Shown one piece after another: positions 23,370 to 33,781 of a stretch of 64,000 nucleotides of DNA (its first letter is position 1; each line of letters opens with the position of its first letter). A program made the position numbers and the translations under genes. Below the pieces are notes generated by a model. That model saw nothing but the letters and a program-made list of their open reading frames with translations. It had not been told where the DNA came from and made no database searches. Origin of the DNA: Citrifermentans bemidjiense Bem (GTDB lineage: Bacteria > Desulfobacterota > Desulfuromonadia > Geobacterales > Geobacteraceae); the NCBI RefSeq assembly GCF_000020725.1, contig NC_011146.1, forward strand, positions 4,530,001 to 4,594,000, written 5' to 3'.

Positions 23370-23873
23370 ATGGCTCAAGTTACTTTTAAAGGAAACCCGG
23401 TGACGCTGGTTGGGTCTCAAGTGAAGGTGGGGGATGCCGCCCCCGATTTCTCGGTAGTCGACAACTCCATGGGGGCCGTTTCGCTGGCCAACTACCAGGG
23501 GATGGTGAAGATCGTCAGCGCCGTTCCGTCGCTCGACACGCCGGTCTGCGACACCGAGACGCGCCGCTTCAACCAGGAGGCCGCCAAGCTCCCGGGCGAC
23601 GTGGTGGTGCTGACCATAAGCGCGGATCTCCCCTTTGCGCAGAAGAGATGGTGCGGAGCGGCCGGCATCGACAAGGTGGTGACCCTTTCCGACTATCGCG
23701 ACCGCTCCTTCGCCCTGGCCTACGGCGTCCTCATCGACGAATTGAAGCTCCTTTCCCGCTCCATCTTCGTGATCGACAAGCAAAACGTCATCCGCTACAT
23801 ACAGCATGTACCGGAAGTGACCCAGGAGCCCGATTACGAAGCAGCGCTCAGGGCTGCGCGCGAACTGGCGTAG
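23370..23873 (+). CDS. tpx: Thiol peroxidase (atypical 2-Cys peroxiredoxin)
   Basis: A 167-residue peroxiredoxin of the Tpx subfamily. The peroxidatic Cys lies in DTPVCDTETRRFN near 60 and the resolving Cys in DLPFAQKRWCGA near 94, the spacing typical of Tpx. It reduces hydrogen peroxide and alkyl peroxides using thioredoxin. No export signal is present. A ribosome binding site GGGAGG precedes the ATG and a strong terminator follows. Confidence 0.97.
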   Translation: MAQVTFKGNPVTLVGSQVKVGDAAPDFSVVDNSMGAVSLANYQGMVKIVSAVPSLDTPVCDTETRRFNQEAAKLPGDVVVLTISADLPFAQKRWCGAAGIDKVVTLSDYRDRSFALAYGVLIDELKLLSRSIFVIDKQNVIRYIQHVPEVTQEPDYEAALRAARELA

Positions 23874-23892
23874 CCGCCCGTTTCGAGAAGAT

Positions 23893-23930
23893 AAAAAGGC
23901 ACCTGCGGGATCTTTCGCAGGTGCCTTTTT
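23893..23930 (+). terminator. Rho-independent terminator after tpx
   Basis: AAAAAGGCACCTGCG pairs perfectly with CGCAGGTGCCTTTTT around an 8-base loop. Because it has A-rich and T-rich flanks it can also end the convergent PEP-CTERM gene transcript. Confidence 0.9.
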
Positions 23931-23953
23931 TGTTGTTGCTGCTGGGATGTTAA

Positions 23954-24559
23954 TCAATTTTTCTCCCTCAGGACATTCAACCCAAACGTGCCAGCTAAAC
24001 CCATTACCAATAAAAATACCGTGGACGGTTCTGGTACTGGTGTAACATCGGCAAACACATGGAAATCATACGTCATCGTGCCGACACCGAAATCTACTCC
24101 GTTGTAGATATAGAGACCATGGACATCGTAGCCGGAAAAATCCGGGATCGGCGCATGATACCCACCACTTATCCCGTTCTCCTCTCCGAACCATAGGAGC
24201 AGTCCCCAAAAGGCATTTTGAAAGTACATGGCGTTTAGTTCGTTGTAATAGTCTATTTCCGAACCGTATCTGTGAGGGGTAAAGGATCCCTCCAACATGG
24301 CAATCCAGTCCTGGACAGCTGTTGCAAAGCCCCCCCTTGCCGGCACAAGCGTGTTGAATTGAGCCGCTCCCATTGGCGAGATCAAGGGGTCAGGATTATA
24401 TTGTCCGGCGAAAATTTCACTAGCTACTAGACCTCCTGAGGAAGCGGTGGACCACTCGACCGTTCCGCCTGCTTGCAAAACGTTAATCATTGTGGCCTGT
24501 GCAGGGTTTGGAGAAGCCAAAAGCGAAAGAAGAAACAAGCACCTGATTAGATTTTTCAT
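23954..24559 (-). CDS. PEP-CTERM sorting domain protein
   Basis: A 201-residue exported protein with a signal peptide (MKNLIRCLFLLSLLASPNPAQA) and a C-terminal tripartite sorting signal: VPEPS, a hydrophobic helix (TVFLLVMGLAGTFGL) and a short charged tail (REKN). Such proteins are processed by exosortase and are often linked to exopolysaccharide. The body is Gly, Tyr and Trp rich and has no known domain. GGAGG lies 7 bases before the ATG, and a sigma-54 promoter lies directly upstream. Confidence 0.85.
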   Translation of the reverse strand: MKNLIRCLFLLSLLASPNPAQATMINVLQAGGTVEWSTASSGGLVASEIFAGQYNPDPLISPMGAAQFNTLVPARGGFATAVQDWIAMLEGSFTPHRYGSEIDYYNELNAMYFQNAFWGLLLWFGEENGISGGYHAPIPDFSGYDVHGLYIYNGVDFGVGTMTYDFHVFADVTPVPEPSTVFLLVMGLAGTFGLNVLREKN

Positions 24560-24594
24560 TTTTCTACCTCCTTGTGGTGTTGGTTCGTCAAATT

Positions 24595-24610
24595 TGCAAA
24601 GTTTAATCCA
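24595..24610 (-). promoter_or_regulatory. Sigma-54 promoter of the PEP-CTERM gene
   Basis: On the minus strand TGGATTAAACTTTGCA has GG and GC at the exact 12-base offset and a perfect TTTGCA -12 part. Predicted transcription start is about 25 bases before the ATG. PEP-CTERM genes in several species are known to be under sigma-54 and the PrsK/PrsR pair. Confidence 0.7.
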
Positions 24611-24697
24611 ATCAAGATACTAAGTGATCACGTGCATTTACCAAAGTTATTTTGTAAAGTTTGTGTAGTCAATCCTTACATGACGTCGAAATACCTT

Positions 24698-24716
24698 ACA
24701 CGGTGTGGAACCGTGT
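24698..24716. promoter_or_regulatory. Inverted repeat, candidate enhancer site
   Basis: ACACGGT and ACCGTGT flank GTGGA, a 7-bp perfect inverted repeat. It lies about 115-135 bases upstream of the predicted sigma-54 start site, a usual position for an NtrC-type activator. Confidence 0.5.
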
Positions 24717-24896
24717 CCGGCGACATTGGGTTTCTCACCATGCCTGTAGGATAATCGTGACGATCATAGTGCGATCGCCAGAAACGCGGGAAAATTTACT
24801 CTCGACTATGGAACTATACAGATTTATCTGGACCGAGAGACCTGAGTGATAGTAAAAATGGTTGTCGTGTCAAATGCTTCCCTGGAGAGTGGATCC

Positions 24897-25883
24897 ATGA
24901 ACACCCTGCAGATCAGTTACCTGCTGGCCGCGTTGTCAGTCCCCGTGGTGCTGCAATTTCATCTCCTTCCCGCCGCGTTCGCCGGGCTTGCCGTGTACGT
25001 GCTGACCGCGAAGCTTGCTCCCATGCTTCCGCTGCGCTGGGGGAGCCTGACCCAGAAGGTCGCCCTGGCAGGGATCATCCTGTTCGTCATCGCCCTGGTC
25101 TCCAGCATCTGCCTCGGGCTCTGGTCGTTTTTGCGCGGCCACCACGGGATGGCGAACCTGCTCAACATGGCGGCCGAGACCCTGGAAAACCTGAAGCGGA
25201 CCCTCCCGGAGGATCTCACCGCGGCGCTTCCCGACACCGTCGACGAACTGCGCGAACAGATAACCAACATGCTGCGAGAGCACGGGAAGAACATCTCCTC
25301 CGTCGGCATCTCCGGAGTCAAGACCTTCGCCCACCTCATCCTCGGCATGGTGGTGGGAAGCCTCGCGGTGCTGCACCGCTTCAACAAGGAAAACGGGTTC
25401 CCCCCCCTGGCCTCCGACCTGCACGCGAGGCTGATCAACCTGGCCGATTCCTTCGACAAGGTGGTCTTCGCCCAGGTGAAGATTTCCGCGCTCAATACCG
25501 TTCTCACCGCGATCTACCTCGCCGTGGTGCTCCCCATCTTCGGGGTCTACCTCCCCATGGTCACCCTCCTGGTCCTCCTCACCTTCGTGGCCGGCCTGCT
25601 GCCGGTGGTGGGGAACCTCATCTCCAACTTCACCATCGTGCTGATCAGCCTCGGCGTCTCCCCGATGGTCGGTATCGCCTCGCTGGCGTTCCTGATCGTG
25701 ATCCACAAGCTGGAGTACTTCACCAACGCGAGGATCGTGGGGGGCCAAGTCAAGGCCAGCGTCTGGGAGCTTTTGTGCGCCATGCTCTTCATGGAAGCGA
25801 TCTTCGGCATGGCCGGCCTGGTGGCGGCCCCCGTGGTTTATGCCTGGCTCAAGACCGAGCTCAAGGCGAAGCGGCTGGTATAA
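24897..25883 (+). CDS. AI-2E family (PerM-like) transporter
   Basis: A 328-residue polytopic membrane protein with about seven to eight helices and the family's soluble stretch between the early and later helices (residues about 90-150). The C-terminal part contains PVVGNLISNFTIVLISLGVSP and MEAIFGMAGLVAAPVVYAWLK, typical of this superfamily. Members include TqsA (autoinducer-2 exporter), PerM and Na+/H+ antiporters, so the substrate is open. Start at 24897 is chosen because GGAGAG precedes it; an upstream ATG at 24846 is less likely. Confidence 0.85.
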   Translation: MNTLQISYLLAALSVPVVLQFHLLPAAFAGLAVYVLTAKLAPMLPLRWGSLTQKVALAGIILFVIALVSSICLGLWSFLRGHHGMANLLNMAAETLENLKRTLPEDLTAALPDTVDELREQITNMLREHGKNISSVGISGVKTFAHLILGMVVGSLAVLHRFNKENGFPPLASDLHARLINLADSFDKVVFAQVKISALNTVLTAIYLAVVLPIFGVYLPMVTLLVLLTFVAGLLPVVGNLISNFTIVLISLGVSPMVGIASLAFLIVIHKLEYFTNARIVGGQVKASVWELLCAMLFMEAIFGMAGLVAAPVVYAWLKTELKAKRLV

Positions 25884-25928
25884 GCGACGGCAGGTAGGCA
25901 TCCGCTGCATTTTTAGTATCTTTAACGG

Positions 25929-27260
25929 ATGCAAGCTACCAATTTCACATCCACCATTATCCCCAGCAGGCGCGGCCGGGATTCCCGCAGCGCGGCCGCG
26001 CCGTTACCTCCCCTCCCCCACCGCCTAAGGTGCCTTGCCCGCTTTTGGCTTGCCGCCTGCCTGGCGCTCCTCCTGCTCCTTCCCCCTGGCGCACGCGCGG
26101 CTGCTTCAGAACTCTCCGCCACCCTCTACTTCTTCTGGGGCGTCGGCTGCCCACACTGCACCAAGGCGAAGCCCTTCCTGGAAGAGCTGAAAAGGAAATA
26201 CCCCACCCTGCGCATCGAGTCCTATGAGGTGCTGGAAAAGCGCGAGAACATTCCGCTCCTTGTGGCGATGGCCCGCGCCCGCCACAAGGAGGCGACCGGG
26301 GTGCCGGTCTTCATCATCGGCCAGGAGATGTTCAGCGGCTTTTCTGCTGAAACCGCGGCGGAGGTGGAACAGGCCGTACGCCTGGCGTTGCAGCCCGTCG
26401 CGCCGCAGAAACAGGCCGCCCCGAAACCCGCCCCTCCCGTCAGGCTCCCGCTTCTGGGCCCGGTCGACGCGCAGAGCCTGTCGCTTCCCGTTTTCACCGT
26501 CGCGGTCGCGCTTTTGGACAGCCTCAACCCCTGCGCTTTCTTCGTGCTCTTCTTCCTGTTAAGCCTGTTGATCCACGCCCATTCGCGGCGCCGCATGCTT
26601 CTCATCGGCGGGCTCTTCGTCTTTTTCTCCGGGCTCGTCTACTTCGTCTTCATGGCGGCCTGGCTCAACCTCTTCCTCATCACCGGCGGGCTTCCCGCCA
26701 TCACCTTCGCCGCGGGGATCGTGGCGCTCTTCGTCGGCGCGGTGAACGTCAAGGAGTTCTTCTATTTCGGGCAGGGGGTCTCGCTCAGCATCCCGGAACA
26801 GCAGAAACCGAAGCTCTTCGCCCGCATGAGGAGGCTCCTCAGGGCGGATTCGCTTCCTTCCCTGCTGGCCGGGACCACCGTGCTGGCTCTCGCCGCCAAC
26901 AGCTACGAGCTCCTCTGCACCGCCGGCTTTCCCATGGTCTTCACCCGCATGCTCACCCTGAGGGAACTCCCGACATACAGCTACTACGCCTATCTTGCCT
27001 TCTACTGCACGATCTACGCGCTTCCCCTGGCGGTTATCGTCGCGCTCTTCACGGTGAAGCTCGGCGAGAGAAAGCTGACGCAATGGCAGGGGCGCGTGCT
27101 GAAGCTGGTCTCGGGATTGATGATGCTGGGGCTGGGACTGGTGCTGCTCATCGACCCGGCGCTGCTGAACAAACCGCTTGCCTCGGCGGGGCTTCTCGCT
27201 GGCACGCTGGCCGCGGCGGCGCTTTTGGCAGCTTTCGCCAGGAAAAGGGGCGCGGGTTAG
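25929..27260 (+). CDS. Thioredoxin-like domain fused to a CcdA/DsbD-like membrane domain
   Basis: A 443-residue protein. A long N-terminus with a hydrophobic segment (about 40-58) leads to a periplasmic thioredoxin/glutaredoxin-like domain (about 60-155) with the CPHC active site in FFWGVGCPHCTKAK. A Pro/Lys-rich linker precedes about six membrane helices with Cys in LNPCAFFVLFFLLSL and in LLCTAGFP, the pair expected in CcdA/DsbD electron carriers. It would carry reducing equivalents across the membrane to periplasmic disulfides or to cytochrome maturation. Order is reversed compared with DsbD, whose thioredoxin domain is C-terminal. Confidence 0.8.
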   Translation: MQATNFTSTIIPSRRGRDSRSAAAPLPPLPHRLRCLARFWLAACLALLLLLPPGARAAASELSATLYFFWGVGCPHCTKAKPFLEELKRKYPTLRIESYEVLEKRENIPLLVAMARARHKEATGVPVFIIGQEMFSGFSAETAAEVEQAVRLALQPVAPQKQAAPKPAPPVRLPLLGPVDAQSLSLPVFTVAVALLDSLNPCAFFVLFFLLSLLIHAHSRRRMLLIGGLFVFFSGLVYFVFMAAWLNLFLITGGLPAITFAAGIVALFVGAVNVKEFFYFGQGVSLSIPEQQKPKLFARMRRLLRADSLPSLLAGTTVLALAANSYELLCTAGFPMVFTRMLTLRELPTYSYYAYLAFYCTIYALPLAVIVALFTVKLGERKLTQWQGRVLKLVSGLMMLGLGLVLLIDPALLNKPLASAGLLAGTLAAAALLAAFARKRGAG

Positions 27261-27324
27261 CCTAGGGAAGATAAACGATGCCGCGGGAGGCTCTCCCGGA
27301 CGGCGACTTCGGCGGCAATGCCGG

Positions 27325-27352
27325 TTGACTCCGCAGACTAATAAATTATCAT
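27325..27352 (+). promoter_or_regulatory. Sigma-70 type promoter of glf
   Basis: TTGACT (27325-27330), 16-base spacer, TATCAT (27347-27352). Both boxes match at five of six positions. It lies about 64 bases before the glf ATG. Confidence 0.6.
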
Positions 27353-27415
27353 CTGCTAATGTTTTCATCTCACCTCAAGCGGCCGGGAACGGCCCTTCAG
27401 CAGCGGAGTCAGCTC

Positions 27416-28546
27416 ATGAGCAGGTTCGACATCGTTGTCGTCGGAGCCGGCATTTCCGGCGCCACCCTCGCCGAACGCTACGCTTCCCTGGGAAAGAAGG
27501 TCCTGGTCCTGGAGAAACGCAACCATATCGGCGGCAACTGCTACGACTTCCACAACGAGCACGGCATCCTGGTTTCCAAGTACGGCGCACACCTTTTCCA
27601 CACCGAATTCGAGGATGTCTGGCAGTATGTGAACCGCTTCTCGCGCTGGTACCCTTACGAGCACCACGTTCTGGCCAAAGTGGACGGCAAGCTGGTCCCC
27701 ATCCCCGTCAACATCTCCACCGTCAATACCATCTTCAACCTGCGCATCCGCACCGAGACCGAGATGCAGCGCTTCCTGAGCGAGGTGCAGGTGAAGCCCC
27801 CCCACGAGGAACCCCGCAACGGCGAGGAGGCCGCGCTGGCACGGGTGGGGCTCGTCCTTTACGAAAAGATGTTCAAGCACTACACCAAGAAGCAGTGGGA
27901 CAAGTACCCCCACGAACTGGACGCCTCGGTGCTGCTGAGGATCCCGGTGCGGACCAATTTCGACGACCGCTACTTCAATGACCCTTACCAGGCCCTGCCC
28001 CTTAACGGCTACACCCGGCTTTTCGAGGAGATGCTCAGGCACCCGAACATCACCGTGCGGCTCAGTACCGATTACTTCGACGTCAAAGAGAGCCCCGAGG
28101 TACGGGAATGCTCCAAGGTTTTCTACGCAGGCCCCATCGACCGCTACTTCGACTACCGCCACTCGCGGGAAAGAAAGCTGCAGTGGCGCTCCATCAGGTT
28201 CGAATGGATCACGCTCGACCAGGAATTCTTCCAGCAAAACTCGGTGGTCAACTACCCCGACCCCAAGGACGGCGACTTCACGAGAATCGTCGAGTACAAG
28301 CATTTCACCCGCCAGAAGCACCCAAAGACCACCATTTCGCGCGAGTACACTACCGACGAAGGGGATCCCTACTACCCCGTTCCCAACTCCGAAAACGAGG
28401 CCATTTCCCAGCGCTACCGGGAGGAGGCGGAGAAACTTTCCGACGTGTACTTCGTGGGGAGGCTGGCCAACTACAAGTACTTCAACATGGATCAGGCTTT
28501 CAAAAACGCACTGGATCTGTTCCACCGTATCGAAGGGAAGCACTAG
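27416..28546 (+). CDS. glf: UDP-galactopyranose mutase
   Basis: A 376-residue flavoenzyme of usual length. It opens with the FAD-binding motif VVVGAGISGATLAERYAS and has GGNCYDF, HLFHTEFEDVW and the C-terminal FVGRLANYKYFNMDQ region that places the FAD. It converts UDP-galactopyranose to UDP-galactofuranose for surface glycans. The start at 27416 is chosen for the FAD motif and an upstream GGAG. It heads a run of galactose genes on the same strand and suggests the cluster makes or recycles galactofuranose-containing glycans. Confidence 0.95.
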   Translation: MSRFDIVVVGAGISGATLAERYASLGKKVLVLEKRNHIGGNCYDFHNEHGILVSKYGAHLFHTEFEDVWQYVNRFSRWYPYEHHVLAKVDGKLVPIPVNISTVNTIFNLRIRTETEMQRFLSEVQVKPPHEEPRNGEEAALARVGLVLYEKMFKHYTKKQWDKYPHELDASVLLRIPVRTNFDDRYFNDPYQALPLNGYTRLFEEMLRHPNITVRLSTDYFDVKESPEVRECSKVFYAGPIDRYFDYRHSRERKLQWRSIRFEWITLDQEFFQQNSVVNYPDPKDGDFTRIVEYKHFTRQKHPKTTISREYTTDEGDPYYPVPNSENEAISQRYREEAEKLSDVYFVGRLANYKYFNMDQAFKNALDLFHRIEGKH

Positions 28547-28639
28547 CCGCTTGATGAGTCAGTTGTTGTAAATAGCTTCCTCCCTGCTACTCTCTTTTGG
28601 TGAAAAATTTCTAACATTATTGAGAGGCTTGGTAAGCTT

Positions 28640-30428
28640 ATGGACTATCCCCGCCCGCAATTGCAGCGCCCCAACTGGCATACGCTCGACGGCCAGTGGC
28701 ACTTCACCTTCGACGACGATCTCTCTTACAACTTGCCTGTGGACGTGAAAGAGTGGCCCCTCACCATTGAGGTACCCTTCGCGCCCGAAAGCCAGGCAAG
28801 CGGCATCGGTGACACCTCCTTTCACCATGCCTGCTGGTATCAGCGCGAGTTTTACTACAACGCGACCGAAGGGAAAAAGGTGCTGCTCCATTTCGGCGCC
28901 GTCGATTACCTGGCGCACGTCTGGGTCAACGACATGCTGGTGGCGCGGCACCGCGGCGGCTTCACCCCGTTCAGCGCCGACATCACCCATGCCCTCGATC
29001 CTTCCGGGCGCCAGGTCGTGACCGTGCGGGCCGAGGACGACCCGGAGGATCTGGAGAAGCCGCGCGGAAAGCAGGACTGGAAGCTGGAGCCGCACGCGAT
29101 CTGGTACTACCGCACCACCGGCATCTGGCAGACCGTCTGGCTGGAATCGGTCCCCGAGACCTACTTGAAGAAGCTGCGCTGGTCGCCGCACCTGGAGCGC
29201 TGGGAGGTGGGGATCGAGGCCTTCATCGTGGGTCCCATCGCGGACCAGATGGAAGTGAACGTGCGGCTTTCCTTCAGCGACCAGCTCCTGGTCGAGGACC
29301 GCTACCGGGTGATCCACGGCGAGGTGCACCGGCGCATCGCCCTCTCCGACCCCGGGATCGACGACTTCAGAAACGACCTTCTCTGGTCGCCGGAGCACCC
29401 GAGGCTGATCCACGCCGACATCAAGCTGATGCAGGGGGGCGAGGTGATCGACGAGATCACCTCCTACACCGCGCTCCGTTCCGCCAAGGTGCACCGGGAC
29501 CGGTTCCTCCTGAACGGGCGGCTCTACCCGCTCAGGCTGGTGCTGGACCAGGGGTACTGGCCGGAGACGCTGATGACCCCCCCCCTCGGACGAGGCGCTC
29601 AAGCGCGACGTCGAGCTCGCCAAGGCGATGGGGTTCAACGGGGTAAGAAAGCACCAAAAGCTGGAGGACCCGCGCTACCTGTACTGGGCGGACCGGCTGG
29701 GGCTCGTGGTCTGGTCGGAGATGCCGAGCGCCTTCCGCTTCACCACCCGCGCCATAAAAAGGCTGATGCGGGAATGGATCGAGGCGATCGAACGTGATTA
29801 CAGCCACCCCTGCATCATCGTCTGGGTCCCCTTCAACGAGTCCTGGGGGGTCCCGGACCTGACCGCTACCAAGGCGCACCGGGACGCGGTGCACGCCTTC
29901 TACCACCTCACCAAGACGCTCGACCCCGAGCGGCCGGTGATCGGCAACGACGGCTGGGAAAGCTCCGCCACCGACATCATCGGCATCCACGACTACGACA
30001 ACAACCCTGAGAGGCTCGCGGAGCGCTACGGCCCGCAGGTGAAGCCGGAGGAGCTCTTCGACCGGCGCCGCCCCGGCGGGCGCATCCTCACCCTCGACGG
30101 ATATCCGCACCGGGGGCAGCCCATCATCCTCACCGAGTTCGGCGGCGTCGCCTACGTGAAGCCCTTGGACGCCCTGCACCAGAAGGCGTGGGGGTATTTC
30201 CGCCACGACAAGATCGAGGAGTTCGAGCGCCTCGCCGTCTCCCTCATCGAAGCCGCCCGCGGCGTCGCCATGTTCAGCGGCTTTTGCTATACGCAATTCG
30301 CCGACACCTTCCAGGAGGCCAACGGCCTCCTCTTCGCGGACCGGACCCCGAAGATCCCGCTGGAGCGGATCGCCGATGCGGTTCGTGGGAAGGTCGAACA
30401 GGGCGCGCTCTTCTGGGAAAGCACCTGA
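28640..30428 (+). pseudogene. Glycoside hydrolase family 2 protein, frameshifted
   Basis: Two adjacent frames together encode one GH2 (beta-galactosidase/beta-glucuronidase type) protein of about 595 residues. The first frame (from 28640) has the sugar-binding jelly roll and immunoglobulin-like domains and ends in sense at YWPETLMTPP. The second frame resumes immediately with SDEALKRDVELAKAMGFNGV and carries the catalytic barrel with acid/base Glu in VPFNESWG and nucleophile Glu in ILTEFGG. The shift is at a run of nine C at 29577-29585; eight would restore the frame. It is either a real slippage mutation or a sequencing error. No signal peptide is seen, so it would act in the cytoplasm. Confidence 0.85.
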
Positions 30429-30503
30429 GAATCGATCCCCATCCCCTGCAAAATTTCACCCGTCCACCCCATGCGCCGATTTCGCGCGCATATCGGAGGA
30501 AGC

Positions 30504-31585
<1,082 letters not shown>

Positions 31586-31589
<4 letters not shown>

Positions 31590-32677
31590 ACGGCACCGCG
31601 CGCGCGGAGGAGATGGCCGTAAAGATCCGCCTGGTCCGGGAGCTGCTCGGCGAGGGAAGGGTGCTGAGGCTCAAGGGGATCGACTGGTTCTCCTGGATCA
31701 CGGCGGGGGGCTCCAACGAGGTGCTCTTGGCGGCCGAGACCGGGATCGCCGAATTCGTAGTGACCGAACGCGGCGCCTTCGTGGTGACCAACGAGATCGA
31801 GGCGCAGCGCCTGATCGACGAAGAGCTCCCCCCCGGCTGCGAGGTGCGCATACTCCCCTGGGCCTACCCTTCCCAGTTGGAGGTGGTGATGAGGGAGCTG
31901 GCCGAAGGGACGCCGGTCTATTCGGACCGCCCGGCGGAGGCCGAGCGGGAGCTCCCGCTGCCGCTTCTGGCGGCGAAACGCACCCTCTCTCTCCCCGAAC
32001 TGCACCGCTACCGCGAGGTGGGGCTTCTCGCCTCGCAGGCGATGACCGAGACCCTGCAGCAGGCGAACCCCGACTGGAGCGAGTACCGGCTGGCCGCGGC
32101 CGGCGCCTCCGCCCTCCTCTCGCGCGGGCTCGCCCCCTGCCTGGTCATGGCGGCCGGAGACAGGCGCCGCCGCCTGTACCGCCATCCGATATCGGGGAAG
32201 GACCCGCTGGGCGCCTCCGCGATGCTGGTCTTCTGCGCTCGGGGGTACGGCCTCTACGCCAACCTCACCAGGTTCATCGCCTTCGAGCCTCTAACCGACG
32301 AGGAGGAGCAAAAGCACGCGCAGGTGCGCGAGATCGAGGCCCACGCGCTGCTCCTCTCCCGCCCGGGGGTCCTTTTGCACGAGGTCTACCGCGAGCTTGC
32401 CTCGGCCTACGCCGCGGCGGGTTACGAGCACGCCATCAAGGAGCACCACCAGGGGGGGATCACCGGCTACCTTTCCCGCGAAGTGATAGCGAACCCCGAG
32501 GCGCGGGAGCACCTGAGCGCCGGGATGGCCGTCGCCTGGAACCCGAGCCTCCCCGGCGCGAAGATAGAGGATACCTTTTTGGTGACAGAGACCGGAGTCG
32601 AGAACCTGACGCTCGACCCGGCCTGGCCGACGGTGCTAGCGGCCGGCCTGGAGCGGCCGCTCGTCCTTCGGCGATAG
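31586..32677 (+). CDS. M24 family (creatinase/Xaa-Pro peptidase fold) protein, probably without metal
   Basis: A 363-residue protein with an N-terminal creatinase-type domain (1-about 130) and a C-terminal pita-bread domain. The family's metal ligands are not intact: where active peptidases have an Asp in LLDxG and another in SDxTR, this protein has LVFCARGYGLYANLTRF, i.e. Cys and Asn. A His (EHHQGGITGY) and the late Glu (EDTFLVTETG) remain. It may be a non-metal enzyme like creatinase or a binding protein. Its tight placement between galT (4-base overlap) and galK (8 bases) suggests a role in galactose metabolism that is unknown. Confidence 0.8.
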
Positions 32678-32685
32678 GAGCCATC

Positions 32686-33759
32686 ATGTCCGCTGCTACC
32701 GACTTTGAAAAGACCTTCGAGTCCCCCTGCGAAGTGACCGCCCGCGCCCCCGGACGGGTGAACCTCCTAGGGGAGCATACCGACTACAACGACGGCTTCG
32801 TCCTCCCCATCGCGGTGCCGCTGGAGACCACGGTGGAGTTGGCCAGAAGCCGCGACGGCCGGAACCACTACTATGCCGAGGAGCTGCAGGAAAGGGCGTG
32901 GTCGGAGACCGGAGGTGCGGTCCCGAGCGGCTTCGCCGCCTATCTGCACGGCTGCCTCGCCCTTTTGCGCCTCTCCGGGCACCACGTGGACCCGGTGTCG
33001 GTGCGGGTCACCTCCCAGGTACCGATGGGGAGCGGACTCTCCTCCAGCGCCGCGCTCGAAGTCGCCTTCCTGCGCGGGATGCGGGAGCTGTTCCGCCTCG
33101 ACCTTGACGACGTCGAGATTGCGCTCATGGCCCAGCAGGCCGAGATCCGCTACGCCGGGGTCAACTGCGGCATCATGGACCAGATGGCGGCAAGCCTCGC
33201 CGACTCCACCCACATGCTCTTCATCGACACCCGGTCGCTGGAACGCAAGCTCCTCCCGCTTCCCCCGCGCTCCGAGCTCCTGGTCATCGACTGCGGGATC
33301 CCGCGAAAGCTCGGCGAGAGCATGTACAACCTGCGCCGGCAGGAGTGCGAGGAGGCTGTGGAGCTTCTGGGTATTGCTTCGCTGCGGGAGCTGTCGGACC
33401 TGGGCCAGCTCATCAAGCTGCCGCGCAACCTGGCTCAGCGCGCCCGGCACGTGCTGACCGAGAACGAGCGGGTGCTGGAAGCGGTCAAAGGCGTGCACGG
33501 CTGCCGCTTCGGGGAATTGATGAACGCCTCGCACATGAGCCTCAGGGACGACTTCCAGGTCTCCATACCCGAACTGGACCTTCTGGCCAGGCTGCTGCAG
33601 GAGCAGGTCGACGTGTACGGAGCGCGGCTCACCGGGGCCGGCTTCGGAGGTGCCTGCGTGGCGCTGGTGCGCGAGGGGAAAGCGGCGGAGGTAGCGTCGA
33701 ACGTGTTGGCGCTCTACCGCGAGCAGGGGCAACAGGGGAAGCTATTGGTGCCGCAGTAG
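32686..33759 (+). CDS. galK: Galactokinase
   Basis: A 357-residue GHMP kinase. The galactokinase signature GRVNLLGEHTDYND is near residue 24, the ATP-binding PMGSGLSSSAALEVA near 109, and the third GHMP motif GAGFGGACVAL near 312. It phosphorylates galactose at C1. TAGGAG precedes the ATG. It follows galT and the M24 gene, forming the Leloir part of the cluster. Confidence 0.96.
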   Translation: MSAATDFEKTFESPCEVTARAPGRVNLLGEHTDYNDGFVLPIAVPLETTVELARSRDGRNHYYAEELQERAWSETGGAVPSGFAAYLHGCLALLRLSGHHVDPVSVRVTSQVPMGSGLSSSAALEVAFLRGMRELFRLDLDDVEIALMAQQAEIRYAGVNCGIMDQMAASLADSTHMLFIDTRSLERKLLPLPPRSELLVIDCGIPRKLGESMYNLRRQECEEAVELLGIASLRELSDLGQLIKLPRNLAQRARHVLTENERVLEAVKGVHGCRFGELMNASHMSLRDDFQVSIPELDLLARLLQEQVDVYGARLTGAGFGGACVALVREGKAAEVASNVLALYREQGQQGKLLVPQ

Positions 33760-33781
33760 CCGCGGCCGGCGGGAAAAGGCC

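Larger units (their letters stand above)
24560..24896. other. Intergenic region between PEP-CTERM protein and permease genes
   Basis: AT-rich divergent control region holding a minus-strand sigma-54 promoter (24595-24610) and an inverted repeat (24698-24716). Nothing further is recognised toward the permease gene. Confidence 0.5.

Noticed and set aside
28190-28215. tRNA T-arm like GGTTCGAA
   Set aside because: It lies within the glf coding sequence and no cloverleaf can be built around it. No tRNA was found in the window.
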